Source: UBA1479 sp048263775 (GTDB lineage: Bacteria; Pseudomonadota; Alphaproteobacteria; Rhodospirillales; Casp-alpha2). Taken from it: a stretch of 64,000 nucleotides of DNA. The DNA is taken from positions 664,184-728,183 of the forward strand of contig JBLXDU010000001.1 in NCBI GenBank assembly GCA_048263775.1, read 5' to 3'. Positions 9,440 through 18,894 of the stretch are shown here, in pieces (position 1 is the first letter of the stretch; each line of letters begins with the position of its first letter). The position numbers and the translations under genes were made by a program. Below the pieces are notes generated by a model. That model made no database searches and was not told where the DNA came from. It saw nothing but the letters and a program-made list of their open reading frames with translations.

Positions 9440-11719
9440 TCAGATCAATCGGCGGCGGATTTGGGCGTCGACCACGGCCAGGGCGGCCATGTTGACGATG
9501 CCGCGCGCCGTCACAGCGCTGGTCAGCACATGGGCCGGCATGTCCGTTCCGATCAGGATGGGGCCGATGGGCAGGCCGTTGTCCAGCGACTTCAAAAGGT
9601 TGAAGGCGCTGTTGGCGGCTTCGCGGTCGGGAAACACCAGAAGATTGGCCATGCCCTTGAGCCGCGAATTGGGGAACACGCGGTTGCGGACATCCTCGTC
9701 AATGGCGGCGTCGGCCTGCATTTCGCCCTCGACTTCCAAGTCGGGGGCCTGTTCACGAACCATGCGAAGCGCGTCTCGCATCTTGCGGGCGCAGGGCGAG
9801 TCGTCGGCGCCGAAGTTGGAGTGAGACAGCAGGGCGATCTTGGGCGTTTCGCCGAAGCTTTGCACGAACTCCGCCGACAGCAGGGTCATCTCCGCCAATT
9901 CCTCGGCCGAGGGATCGTGGGTCACCTGGGTATCGACCAGGAAGAACGTGCCCTTCGGCAGCAGCAGCACGCTGAGTGCCGAGACGTCGCGTACACCCGG
10001 TGCCTTGCCGACCACGTCCATCATGTAGCGCAGGTGATAGTCGTAGCGCCCGATGACGCCACACAACATGGCGTCGGCTTCGCCACGCTTCAGCATGGTC
10101 GCCGCGATCACCGTGTTGTTGGTGCGCACGATCTGGCGCGCGGCACCCGGCGACACGCCCTTGCGTTCCATCAGCGCGTGATAGCTGCGCCAATAAGCCT
10201 CGTAGCGAGGGTCGTTCTCCGGATTGCAGATTTCGAAATCCTTCTCCGGCTGAATGCGCAGGCCTAAGCGCTCGATACGCATTTCGATCACGTCGGGCCG
10301 GCCGACCAGGATCGGCTTGGCGATGCCTTCGTCGACGAGGACCTGAGCCGCGCGCAGTACCCGGTGGCTTTCGCCCTCGGCCAGGACCAGGCGCTTTGGG
10401 TCCTGCTTGGCGCGCTCGAAGATCGGCTTCATCAGCATGCCGGAGCGGAATACGAACTGTTCCAGCTTGTCGCGGTAGGCCTCGAAATCTGAAATCGGGT
10501 GCTTGGCGACGCCCGAGTCCATGGCCGCCTTGGCGACGGCGGTGGCGACCTCGACGATCAGGCGCATATCGAAAGGTTTGGGCAGCAGGTATTCGGGGCC
10601 GAATCGCAAGTCCTCGCCCGAATAGGTGCGGGCCACGGTTTCCGAGCTTTCGGCCATGGTCAGGTCGGCGATGGCCTTGACTGCCGCCAGCTTCATTTCC
10701 TCGTTGATGGTCGTCGCGCCGCAATCAAGGGCGCCGCGGAAGATGAAGGGGAAGCAGAGCACGTTGTTGACCTGGTTGGGATAGTCCGAACGGCCGGTGC
10801 AGATGATGGCCTGCGGATTGGCGGCGCGCGCATCTTCGGGCAGGATTTCCGGATCCGGATTGGCCAGCGCCATGATGAACGGCCGCTCGGCCATGGTCTC
10901 GACCATTTCCTTCTTCAGGATGCCGGGGGCCGACAAGCCCAGGAACACGTCGGCACCGCGCACGGCCTCGGCCAGGGTGCGGGCATTGGTTTTGGCCGCG
11001 TATTCGGCCTTTTGGTCGGTCATCTCCTCGGTGCGGCCTTCGAACACCACGCCGATATGGTCGACCAGGGTGATGTTTTCGCGCTTCAAGCCCATGGAGA
11101 CCATGAGGTTCAGGCAGGCGATTCCGGCGGCGCCGCCGCCTGTGGAGACCACTTTGACCTTCGCAATATCCTTGCCGACCACGCGCAGGCCGTTGGTCAG
11201 CGCGGCGCAGACGACAATCGCGGTGCCGTGCTGGTCATCGTGGAACACGGGAATCCCCATGCGCGCCTTCAGTTTCTGTTCCAGGATGAAACAGTCGGGC
11301 GACTTGAAATCTTCCAGATTGATGGCGCCGAATGTCGGCTCCATGGCGGCGATGATGTCGACCAACTTTTCCGGATCGGTTTCGTTCAACTCGATATCGA
11401 ACACGTTGATTCCGGCGAATTTCTTGAATAGGACGGCCTTGCCTTCCATCACCGGCTTGGACGCCAGGCCGCCGATGTTGCCCAGGCCCAGAACGGCGGT
11501 GCCGTTGGAGATCACGGCGACCAGGTTTTGGCGGCCGGTCAGCTTGGCGACCTGTTCGGGATCTTCCTTGATGGCCAAGCAGGCAAAGGCGACGCCCGGC
11601 GAATAAGCCAGAGCCAGATCGCTCTGCGTCGCCAAGGGTTTTGTGGGGGTGATTTCCAATTTTCCGGGCACGGGCTCCGCGTGAAAACGGAGCGCCCGTT
11701 CCTTCAGGGTGTCATCCAT
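9440..11719 (-). CDS. maeB: NADP-dependent malic enzyme with phosphotransacetylase-like C-terminal domain
   Basis: A 759-residue fusion typical of MaeB. The N-terminal half is malic enzyme: substrate-binding LAYSPGVAF, FHDDQHGTAIV, and a nucleotide-binding VSTGGGAAGIA loop. It decarboxylates malate to pyruvate with reduction of NADP+. The C-terminal half (from about residue 430) resembles phosphate acetyltransferase, but in MaeB proteins it acts as a regulatory domain that responds to acetyl-CoA. The length fits the family. An AGAGG box lies upstream of the ATG. It stands alone between a convergent kinase gene and a divergent glycerophosphodiesterase gene. It links the TCA cycle to pyruvate and NADPH supply. 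Confidence 0.96.
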   Translation of the reverse strand: MDDTLKERALRFHAEPVPGKLEITPTKPLATQSDLALAYSPGVAFACLAIKEDPEQVAKLTGRQNLVAVISNGTAVLGLGNIGGLASKPVMEGKAVLFKKFAGINVFDIELNETDPEKLVDIIAAMEPTFGAINLEDFKSPDCFILEQKLKARMGIPVFHDDQHGTAIVVCAALTNGLRVVGKDIAKVKVVSTGGGAAGIACLNLMVSMGLKRENITLVDHIGVVFEGRTEEMTDQKAEYAAKTNARTLAEAVRGADVFLGLSAPGILKKEMVETMAERPFIMALANPDPEILPEDARAANPQAIICTGRSDYPNQVNNVLCFPFIFRGALDCGATTINEEMKLAAVKAIADLTMAESSETVARTYSGEDLRFGPEYLLPKPFDMRLIVEVATAVAKAAMDSGVAKHPISDFEAYRDKLEQFVFRSGMLMKPIFERAKQDPKRLVLAEGESHRVLRAAQVLVDEGIAKPILVGRPDVIEMRIERLGLRIQPEKDFEICNPENDPRYEAYWRSYHALMERKGVSPGAARQIVRTNNTVIAATMLKRGEADAMLCGVIGRYDYHLRYMMDVVGKAPGVRDVSALSVLLLPKGTFFLVDTQVTHDPSAEELAEMTLLSAEFVQSFGETPKIALLSHSNFGADDSPCARKMRDALRMVREQAPDLEVEGEMQADAAIDEDVRNRVFPNSRLKGMANLLVFPDREAANSAFNLLKSLDNGLPIGPILIGTDMPAHVLTSAVTARGIVNMAALAVVDAQIRRRLI

Positions 11720-11826
11720 CCCAAACCTCTTTTCTTAATTCATTACGTGTTGATTGCGAGAAAGCTCTTGTAAGACTGCTCGCTGATCGGCAGAAAGACA
11801 ACGAATTTCATGTTAGGGGTCCTCCC

Positions 11827-12582
11827 TTGAACGTCGACCACCGCCTTGAGCCCAATGCCGTGCTACCAAAGGTCATCGGTCACCGTGGTGCCGCCGGCCA
11901 TGCGCCGGAAAACACCCTGTCCAGCCTGCGCAAGGCCCATGAACTGGGTGCGACCTGGGTTGAATTCGACGTTATGCTGACGGCCGAAGGCACGCCCGTC
12001 TTGATCCACGACGAAACCCTGGGGCGTACAACCGACGGTAAGGGGCGCCTGACCGACCACCGCTGGGAAGACCTGCGCGGCCTCGACGCGGGGGCTTGGT
12101 TCGGTTCGGCGTTTCGGGGGGAACGCGTGCCGTCCCTGCATCAGGCCCTGGCCGTGCTTGGGCATCTGGGGCTCGGCGCCAACGTGGAAATCAAACCGGC
12201 CAACGATCAGGACGCGACCACGGGTGTCATCGTCGCCAAAACCTTGCAGGAAAGCTGGCCGGTGAATCTTCCGACCCCCTTGTTGTCGAGCTTTTCCGAA
12301 AAGGCCCTGGCAGCCGCCGCCGATCAGGCGCCGGAATTTCCCCGCGCCCTTTTGGTGGGCAAGGTTCCCGACGATTGGCAGGCACGCTGCGATTCGCTGG
12401 GGGCCACGGGGCTGCACGCCGGCGCCCGGCATCTGACCGAGAAACAGGCGCGGCGCGTCATCGATGCGGGCTATACGCTCCGCGTCTATACGGTCAACGA
12501 CCAAGCCTTGGCGGACCGTCTTTTCGCCTGGGGTGCGGAAAGCGTGTTCAGCGATTATCCGGATAGGATAACCCCACCATGA
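11827..12582 (+). CDS. ugpQ: Glycerophosphodiester phosphodiesterase
   Basis: A 251-residue GDPD-family protein. The catalytic start of the barrel is clear: VIGHRG, PENTLSS, and WVEFDVMLT with HDETLGRTT further on, giving the His, Glu and Asp residues that bind the divalent metal. It hydrolyses deacylated phospholipids (glycerophosphodiesters) to glycerol-3-phosphate and an alcohol. There is no signal peptide, so it is cytoplasmic, as UgpQ is. The start is not sure: I used the TTG at 11827, with an in-frame GTG at 11860 as an alternative; no ATG lies early in frame. No ugp transporter genes are nearby. It is 34 bases upstream of a DMT transporter gene. Confidence 0.92.
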   Translation: MNVDHRLEPNAVLPKVIGHRGAAGHAPENTLSSLRKAHELGATWVEFDVMLTAEGTPVLIHDETLGRTTDGKGRLTDHRWEDLRGLDAGAWFGSAFRGERVPSLHQALAVLGHLGLGANVEIKPANDQDATTGVIVAKTLQESWPVNLPTPLLSSFSEKALAAAADQAPEFPRALLVGKVPDDWQARCDSLGATGLHAGARHLTEKQARRVIDAGYTLRVYTVNDQALADRLFAWGAESVFSDYPDRITPP

Positions 12583-12616
12583 CGGCCGGCGGCTGGGTGT
12601 CGGCGGGGGTCTGCTG

Positions 12617-13564
12617 ATGGCGATCATGTCGGCCATGCAGGGTTCCACGGCGCCGGGCCGCGCCATCGCGCTGGCGGTCGCTGGCGGCGCGCTTCTGACC
12701 ATTTCCGATGCAGGGCTGAAGTATCTGGCGGGCGACCTGCCGCCAGGCCAGATCATGTTCATCCGCGGCGTCATTGCCGGCATTGCCCTGGTCATGGCGA
12801 CTTTGGGAACGCGCGGGGCGGCGGCGCTCAAGCCTCAAAAATGGGGGTTGCATGCGGCGCGGGGCCTGATGGCGGCCGTGGCAACCTTCACCTATCTGGT
12901 CGGAATCGGCAGTCTGCCGCTGGCCACCGCAACCTCGATTCTGTTCGCCAGTCCGATCCTGTTGACGGCCATGGCGCCGGTGTTCATCGGCGAAAACGTC
13001 GGGTGGCGGCGCTGGTTGGCGGTTATTGTCGGGTTCATCGGCGTCCTGATCATCGTGCGGCCGGCGGGCGACGCCTTCCAATGGGCGGCGGTGATGATCC
13101 TGCTGGCGGCATTCGGCGAATCGATCCGCGATTTGATCACCCGGGGCGCATCCGGGCGCGAGACGACGCATTCCATGCTGTTCTCGATGATGGTGGTGGT
13201 CGGCTTGGCGGGCCTGTTCGTGCCGCCCTACGACTGGCCGCCGCTGTCGGGCGAACACTGGCTGATGATCATCATGGCCAGCCTGATCTGGACCTCGGCC
13301 CATTTCCTTCTGATCGAGGCGTTCCAGTTCGGCGAGGCGGCATTGCTTGCCCCGTTCCGCTACTGCAACCTGTTTTTCGCGGCGATTTTGGGGTTCCTCA
13401 TCTGGGGCGACCTGCCTGATTGGCTGACCTGGGCGGGCAGTGCGGTGATCATTTCCTCGGGCCTGTACATTCTGCACCGCGAGGTTCTGCGCAAGGCCCC
13501 GGTGATGGCCGCTGACCCGGTGCACGACACACCGACGGATGACGACGGGGGGGCGCCGCGATGA
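12617..13564 (+). CDS. DMT-superfamily (EamA) transporter, copy A
   Basis: A 315-residue integral membrane protein with about ten hydrophobic helices arranged as two EamA repeats. GENVGWRRW sits between the halves and the C-terminal stretch ends SGLYILHRE. DMT exporters move small metabolites or amino acids, using the proton gradient. It is a clear paralog of the transporter at 14891-15832: both share GWRRWLAV, RDLITR, SAHFL and SGLYILHRE. Its stop overlaps the ATG of the nucleoside-gate gene by 4 bases (ATGA), so the two are translationally coupled. Substrate unknown. Confidence 0.9.
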   Translation: MAIMSAMQGSTAPGRAIALAVAGGALLTISDAGLKYLAGDLPPGQIMFIRGVIAGIALVMATLGTRGAAALKPQKWGLHAARGLMAAVATFTYLVGIGSLPLATATSILFASPILLTAMAPVFIGENVGWRRWLAVIVGFIGVLIIVRPAGDAFQWAAVMILLAAFGESIRDLITRGASGRETTHSMLFSMMVVVGLAGLFVPPYDWPPLSGEHWLMIIMASLIWTSAHFLLIEAFQFGEAALLAPFRYCNLFFAAILGFLIWGDLPDWLTWAGSAVIISSGLYILHREVLRKAPVMAADPVHDTPTDDDGGAPR

Positions 13565-14856
13565 ACGTCATCTTCCTTGCCATCGTCGCCGTTGCCTTCG
13601 TCATGGGGGCTGTGCGCCAGGTCGTCTGGGACGGCGTCGGCGAAGCGCCCATGGCGCTGCTCGGCAAGGCCATGATCGACGCCGCCGGCGGCGCGGTGAC
13701 CCTTGCCATCGGTTTGGTCGGCGTGATGGCCCTGTTCTTAGGCTTGATGAAGGTGGCGGAGGAGGGCGGCCTGCTGCGCATCATCGCCAAGGTCCTGCGC
13801 CCGCTCATGGTGCGCCTGTTCCCTGAGGTGCCGGCCGACCATCCGGCCATGGGTTCGATGATCCTCAACATGTCGGCCAACGCGCTCGGCCTCGGCAATG
13901 CGGCGACGCCGTTCGGCATCCGTGCCATGCAGCAATTGGATGAACTGAACCCCCACAAGGGCACGGCGACCAACGCCATGGCCCTGTTCCTGGCCATCAA
14001 CACCTCGTCGGTCACGCTGTTGCCGACGGGCGTCATCGCGCTGCGCGCTGCCGCCGGGTCCACGGATCCGGCCGGGATCGTGCCGACGACCCTGTTTGCG
14101 ACCATCTGTTCGACCGCCGTTGCCATTATCTCGGCCAAGCTTTTGGCCCCTTATTTCGCGGTTCCGGCCGTCGCCGGGGATGAGGGGGAGGCCTCCGCAC
14201 CGACCGAAGAATCGATGCTGGAGGCGACGGAAGACATGGGCGGCGCCGGGTCGGAAGCCTATCCGCTTTGGGTGTCGGTCACGGCGCTGATGACGGTCGG
14301 TGCCTTGGTGCCGTTGACCGTCGTCTATGGACGCGAGATCGCGCCCTGGATCATCCCCGGCTTGATGGTGGCGCTGCTTGGTTTCGGCGCGGCCAAGCGG
14401 GTCGCGGTCTATGAATGTTTCGTCGAGGGGGCCAAGGACGGCTTCAACGTAGCGCTGCGCATCATTCCCTATCTGGTGGCGATCCTGACCGCCGTCGCCA
14501 TGTTCCGGGCGTCCGGCGCCATGGACGCGGTCGTGGGGCCGCTCGGTGGTCTCACCGAAATGATCGGTTTGCCGGCGGAAGCCCTGCCCATGGCGCTGCT
14601 GCGTCCGCTGTCGGGCTCGGGCGCCTACGGTGTGCTGGCGTCGATCATCCAGGACCCGGCCCATGGTCCGGACAGTCTCGTCGGCTATCTGGTGTCGACC
14701 TTCCAGGGGTCGACGGAAACCACCTTCTACGTCCTTGCCGTCTATTTCGGCGCGGTCGGCATCCGCCGCATTCGCCATGCTCTGTTCGCGGCTCTCTTGG
14801 CCGATGTGGTAGGCATCGGCGCCGCCGTGTTCATCGTCAATCAACTCTACGGTTAG
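13561..14856 (+). CDS. Nucleoside-recognition (gate) domain membrane protein, SpmA-SpmB fusion type
   Basis: A 431-residue membrane protein made of two gate-domain halves. The first (about 1-200) has the conserved GSMILNMSANALGLGNAATPFG segment split across a membrane helix, and NTSSVTLLPTG further on, as in SpmA. The second has LLRPLSGSGAYGV and FQGSTETTFYV, as in SpmB. In Bacillus these are separate spore maturation proteins; fused forms are common in non-sporulating proteobacteria and their job is not established, though nucleoside or nucleotide-related transport has been proposed. It lies between two paralogous DMT transporters, which hints at a joint transport role. Confidence 0.88.
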   Translation: MNVIFLAIVAVAFVMGAVRQVVWDGVGEAPMALLGKAMIDAAGGAVTLAIGLVGVMALFLGLMKVAEEGGLLRIIAKVLRPLMVRLFPEVPADHPAMGSMILNMSANALGLGNAATPFGIRAMQQLDELNPHKGTATNAMALFLAINTSSVTLLPTGVIALRAAAGSTDPAGIVPTTLFATICSTAVAIISAKLLAPYFAVPAVAGDEGEASAPTEESMLEATEDMGGAGSEAYPLWVSVTALMTVGALVPLTVVYGREIAPWIIPGLMVALLGFGAAKRVAVYECFVEGAKDGFNVALRIIPYLVAILTAVAMFRASGAMDAVVGPLGGLTEMIGLPAEALPMALLRPLSGSGAYGVLASIIQDPAHGPDSLVGYLVSTFQGSTETTFYVLAVYFGAVGIRRIRHALFAALLADVVGIGAAVFIVNQLYG

Positions 14857-14890
14857 CGGAATACGCCGAACCCAACGAAGGGTCCCGACC

Positions 14891-15832
14891 ATGCCTCTCA
14901 TGACTGCCGTCCAAGGTTCCAGTGCGCCCGGCCGCGCGATTTTGGCGATGATCGGGGGTGGCCTTCTGGTCACCGGCAACGATGCGGCCATGAAGTGGCT
15001 GGTATCGGGATATCCCGTGGGACAGCTTCTGTTCATCCGCGGCATGTTCGCCTTCGTCGCCATCGCCTTTTTCGTGCGCTTCTATGGCGGACTTGCCAGC
15101 CTGCGGATCTCCAATCCCCGGTTCCATGTGATGCGCGGCCTGTTGGTCGTGTTCGGCACCGTTGTTTTCATTACCGGCCTGGGCCACCTGACCCTCGCCG
15201 ACGCAATCGCGGTGGTCTATGCCGGGCCGATGTTTGTTACGGCGCTGGCGCCGCTTCTGATCGGCGAGGCCGTGGGCTGGCGACGCTGGCTGGCGGTCAT
15301 GGGCGGGTTTATCGGCGTCATGATCATCATCCGGCCAGGGACCGAGGCCATGCAATGGGCCGTGATCTTTCCACTGGCGGCGGCCTTGGCGGGGGCGCTG
15401 CGCGACCTGATTACCCGCAGCGCCGCGGCGACGGAACATTCCAATGCATTGCTGGCGACCAGCACGGCGGCAGCAACGGCCGCGGGCCTGTGCACCCTGC
15501 CGTTCGGCTGGATGCCGGTTCCCTTGGAGGATCTGGCGTTGATGGCCCTGTCCGGCCTGTTGTTGGGCTCCGCGCATTTCCTGATGATCGAAAGCTTCCG
15601 CTATGGCGAGGCCGGACTGGTCGTGCCGTTCAAATACCTGAATATGGTTTTCGCCGTGACGCTGGGGTTTGTACTGTGGGGCGACCTGCCCGATGCCTGG
15701 ACCTGGACGGGATCAGGTGTGCTGATCGCCAGCGGGCTTTACATCCTGCACCGAGAACGTATCCGCCACCGGACCCCGACACTCCCGTCGGATGCGCATG
15801 GCGCGGGGCCGGCCGGACGGCGGCCCGACTAA
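14891..15832 (+). CDS. DMT-superfamily (EamA) transporter, copy B
   Basis: A 313-residue membrane protein with two EamA repeats and about ten helices. It aligns along its whole length with the transporter at 12617-13564, including the N-terminal pattern (QGSSAPGRAI against QGSTAPGRAI), GWRRWLAV in the middle and SGLYILHRE at the end. The two probably arose by duplication and now flank the gate-domain gene. It begins 34 bases after that gene and ends 8 bases from the convergent Sel1-repeat gene. Substrate unknown. Confidence 0.9.
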   Translation: MPLMTAVQGSSAPGRAILAMIGGGLLVTGNDAAMKWLVSGYPVGQLLFIRGMFAFVAIAFFVRFYGGLASLRISNPRFHVMRGLLVVFGTVVFITGLGHLTLADAIAVVYAGPMFVTALAPLLIGEAVGWRRWLAVMGGFIGVMIIIRPGTEAMQWAVIFPLAAALAGALRDLITRSAAATEHSNALLATSTAAATAAGLCTLPFGWMPVPLEDLALMALSGLLLGSAHFLMIESFRYGEAGLVVPFKYLNMVFAVTLGFVLWGDLPDAWTWTGSGVLIASGLYILHRERIRHRTPTLPSDAHGAGPAGRRPD

Positions 15833-15840
15833 GATCCTGA

Positions 15841-17046
15841 TTACTTCGCGGGGGCGACTTCGACCGGCGATCCTGCGGGCAGGCCGCCGGAGAAGGTCGG
15901 CGCCGCCGGCTTGGTGACGTCCGCCGGCAGGGCCTGCTTCAAGGCATCACGGGCGACAATCGCCTTCTGGTCGCCGTTTTCGGCGGCGGCGCTGATCCAT
16001 TTGTAGGCCAGACGGTCATCCTTCGGCACGCCCTGGCCGTTGTAATAGAGGATGCCCAGGTTGTACTGGGCGGCGGCGTTGTTTTTCTCGGCCGAGCGGC
16101 CGAACCATTCGGCGGCCTTGGCATAGTCCTTGGCCACACCCGTGCCGTTGTAATGCATGACGCCGATGGAATACTGGGCCCCCGGATGGCCGCCGATGGC
16201 AGCCTGGGCGAACAGCTTGGCGGCCTCTGCTTTTTGCTCCTGGGTCTTGGCGTCGGCGAACAGGGACAGGGCGCGCTTGTAGGTCAAATCGGCGGTGGCC
16301 TCGCGTTCCTCGGCCGATGCCGGCGGGGCTTCGACCGGCGCGGCGGGCTCGGGCACGGCGGCGATCTCCGCGGCTGGTGGGGCCGGTTCCGGCTTGGCTT
16401 CCTCTGCGGGCGGATTGGCCAGCGCCATGGGCTTGTCCGTCGCGGCGGGCGGCGGCGGTGCGGGGGGCTCCATGGGTTTCTCGGGCTGGGGAGCCTCGGC
16501 CATGGGTTTTTCCTCGGCCGGCGGCGTCATGGGTGGTTCCTGGGACAACGCCTCGGCGGGCTTGTCCGTCATCGCAGGGGCGTCCGACGGGGCGGCAGCG
16601 GCTTGTTCACCACCCTCACGCTGCAGGTCCGGCGGCAACTTGTCTTCAGCCATTTTGTCTGCGGCCATCTTGGCCTCGCCGGCCGGTTCCTTCGGGTCGT
16701 CGGGACGGGCCATGGGCTCCATCTGGGTGACGTGGCGGACCGGCGGCAGGTTCTGCGTGTACTGGGCGGTCAGGTCCAGATCGAAGCGGTCGCGCAGGTC
16801 CCACCAGATCGACCGCGCGGTGAAAGCCAGATCGTCGCCGCTGAAATCGGCTTTGTCCTTGATGGCGCCTTTTAACTCCATGACCTTGGCGACCTGCGCG
16901 TCCGGCACACCGGCGCTGCGCAACTGCGCGGCAAAGGCGTCATCTTCGTAGGCCACGGCAAGCCCGACCCCCGCGCCGGCCGCGACGATCAACAGCAGAA
17001 TGAAACCTGTAAACAGTTGCCCTAAGGGGCCTCTGCGCTTCGCCAT
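15841..17046 (-). CDS. Sel1-repeat protein with N-terminal membrane anchor and Pro/Ala/Glu-rich linker
   Basis: A 401-residue protein. After a short basic start (MAKRRGPLGQ) comes one transmembrane helix (about residues 12-35), so the bulk is probably periplasmic or surface-facing. Residues of about 110-255 form a low-complexity linker rich in Pro, Ala, Glu and Lys. The C-terminal part has at least two Sel1/TPR-like repeats, with HPGAQYSIGVMHYNGTGV and AAAQYNLGILYYNGQGV as the signature segments. Sel1 repeats bind other proteins. The ATG at 17046 has an AAGGAGGG box upstream; a GTG at 17073 would add nine arginine-rich residues. It stands alone; no specific partner can be named. Confidence 0.8.
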   Translation of the reverse strand: MAKRRGPLGQLFTGFILLLIVAAGAGVGLAVAYEDDAFAAQLRSAGVPDAQVAKVMELKGAIKDKADFSGDDLAFTARSIWWDLRDRFDLDLTAQYTQNLPPVRHVTQMEPMARPDDPKEPAGEAKMAADKMAEDKLPPDLQREGGEQAAAAPSDAPAMTDKPAEALSQEPPMTPPAEEKPMAEAPQPEKPMEPPAPPPPAATDKPMALANPPAEEAKPEPAPPAAEIAAVPEPAAPVEAPPASAEEREATADLTYKRALSLFADAKTQEQKAEAAKLFAQAAIGGHPGAQYSIGVMHYNGTGVAKDYAKAAEWFGRSAEKNNAAAQYNLGILYYNGQGVPKDDRLAYKWISAAAENGDQKAIVARDALKQALPADVTKPAAPTFSGGLPAGSPVEVAPAK

Positions 17047-17174
17047 GCGGCGAGCCCTCCTTCGCCGAAGCACCTAATCAATTTAATCTAATGTGTTTTT
17101 CCGCTTCGTGGAACCCGCCAATAGGCATAGTCCGGTCGTGCCACACGGCGATACGCAACGGCCGGGCTTGTGCA

Positions 17175-18860
17175 TCAGGGATTTCCTTTCTCCCGGGCCT
17201 CGGCCTGAGCCCGCAGACCCGATAGGGTTGCGGACGGCGTAATCGCTTCCGGATCGGTGCGCAGTTCGATCAAAGCGGGCGAATCGGCGGCTTTGGCGCG
17301 GGCAAAGGCGTCGGCGAACTGGGCCGTTTCCGTGACCACTTCGCCGGTGGCACCGTAGGCCTTGGCCAGGGCCGCAAAATCCGGATTGACCAACTGCGTG
17401 CCCGACACCCGGCTGGGATATTCCCGTTCCTGATGCATGCGGATGGTGCCGTACATGCCGTTGTTGACGACGATGAAGATGACGTTGGCGCCGTACTGTT
17501 TGGCTGTCGCCATCTCCTGGCCGGTCATCAGGAAGCAACCGTCGCCGGCAAAGCAAACCACGTCGCGTTCCGGATGGCGCAGCTTGGCCGCGACCGCTGC
17601 CGGTACGCCATAACCCATGGACCCGGAGGTCGGTGCCAGCTGCGTGGCATAGCCCCGGTAGCGGTAAAAACGGTGGACCCAGGCCGTGTAGTTGCCGGCG
17701 CCGTTGCAGATCATGGCGTCGGCGGGCAGTTCGTCGCGCAGCCAGGAAATGACCTGGCCCATCTGCACGTCGCCGGGGGTTTCCGGCGGCTCGGTCCAGG
17801 CCAGGTATTCGTCGTGTGCCGTGCCGGCCCAGTTGTCCCAGCGCCCCGTGACCGGCGCCATTGCCTTGGCGGCGGCGGCGAAGCCGGGCATGCCCGAATT
17901 CATGGCCAGTTCGGCGCGGTAGACGCGGCCCAATTCCTCGGCCCCCGGATGAACGTGGACCAAGCGTTGCTTCGGCACGGGGATGTCGAACAGGCTGTAG
18001 CCGCCCGTGGTCATCTCGCCCAGGCGGGGGCCCACGGCCAATATCAAATCGGATGTCTTGACCCGTTCGGCCAGCTTCGGGTTGATGCCGATGCCGACGT
18101 CCCCGGCATACAGCGGGTGGTCGTTGGGCAGCAGGTCCTGGCGGCGGAACGATACGCTGGTCGGGATGTTGTTGGCTTCGGCGAAGGCGCGAATGTCCTG
18201 GGACGCCTGTTCGGTCCAACTGCCGCCGCCCAAAATCATCAGCGGGCGTTCGGCGGTTTCCATCATGGCGCGCAGTTCGGCCATGGCGTCCGGTCCCGGA
18301 TGGGCCTGCACGACATGGGCCGGCCCGGGGATGGCGACCTGTTCCATCACTTCCTCGGTCAGCATGTCTTCCGGCAGGGCCAGAACGACCGGGCCGGGGC
18401 GGCCCGACATGGCTGTGTGGAAGGCATGGCTTACGTATTCGGGCACGCGGGCCGGATCTTCGATCTGGGCGACCCATTTGGCCATCTCGCCGAACATGCG
18501 GCGATAGTCGATTTCCTGGAACGCCTCGCGCTCGACCTGATGGCGGGCGACCTGGCCGATGAACAGGATCATCGGCGTCGAATCTTGGAACGCGATATGG
18601 ACCCCAGCGGAGGCGTTGGTGGCCCCCGGGCCGCGGGTGACGAAACAAATGCCCGGCTTGCCGGTCATCTTGCCGTCGGCGTCGGCCATGATGGCGGCAC
18701 CGCCTTCCTGGCGGCAGATCACCAGATCGATGCCCGGTGCGTCGACCATGGCATCAAGCACGGCAAGATAGCTTTCCCCCGGCACGCAGAAGGCACGGTC
18801 AACCCCGTTGGCAACCAGCGTTTCGACCAGGAGCCGCGCCCCCGTTTGACCCTGTGGCAT
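17175..18860 (-). CDS. Thiamine diphosphate-dependent enzyme, acetolactate synthase-like
   Basis: A 561-residue member of the TDP superfamily closest in pattern to the catalytic subunit of acetolactate synthase. The N-terminal PYR domain has the cofactor-activating Glu52 in CRQEGG, and FVTRGPGATNA follows. The C-terminal PP domain has the GDG...NN diphosphate motif (GDGCFLMTGQ to VVNNGMYG). Such enzymes decarboxylate 2-oxoacids and transfer or release the acyl group. There is no ilvN regulatory subunit gene nearby, so it is more likely a catabolic or specialised enzyme than biosynthetic IlvB. It is preceded by a tiny zinc-ribbon gene 34 bases upstream, probably in one operon under the 19126 palindrome. 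Confidence 0.87.
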   Translation of the reverse strand: MPQGQTGARLLVETLVANGVDRAFCVPGESYLAVLDAMVDAPGIDLVICRQEGGAAIMADADGKMTGKPGICFVTRGPGATNASAGVHIAFQDSTPMILFIGQVARHQVEREAFQEIDYRRMFGEMAKWVAQIEDPARVPEYVSHAFHTAMSGRPGPVVLALPEDMLTEEVMEQVAIPGPAHVVQAHPGPDAMAELRAMMETAERPLMILGGGSWTEQASQDIRAFAEANNIPTSVSFRRQDLLPNDHPLYAGDVGIGINPKLAERVKTSDLILAVGPRLGEMTTGGYSLFDIPVPKQRLVHVHPGAEELGRVYRAELAMNSGMPGFAAAAKAMAPVTGRWDNWAGTAHDEYLAWTEPPETPGDVQMGQVISWLRDELPADAMICNGAGNYTAWVHRFYRYRGYATQLAPTSGSMGYGVPAAVAAKLRHPERDVVCFAGDGCFLMTGQEMATAKQYGANVIFIVVNNGMYGTIRMHQEREYPSRVSGTQLVNPDFAALAKAYGATGEVVTETAQFADAFARAKAADSPALIELRTDPEAITPSATLSGLRAQAEAREKGNP

Positions 18861-18894
18861 GATGATGTTCCTCTTGTCGGCGGTGGTCTTTTGT

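Noticed and set aside
13738..15063. 441-codon minus-strand frame and neighbouring ones
   Set aside because: Rich in Arg, His and Gln and opposite to clear membrane-protein genes; an artefact of high GC.
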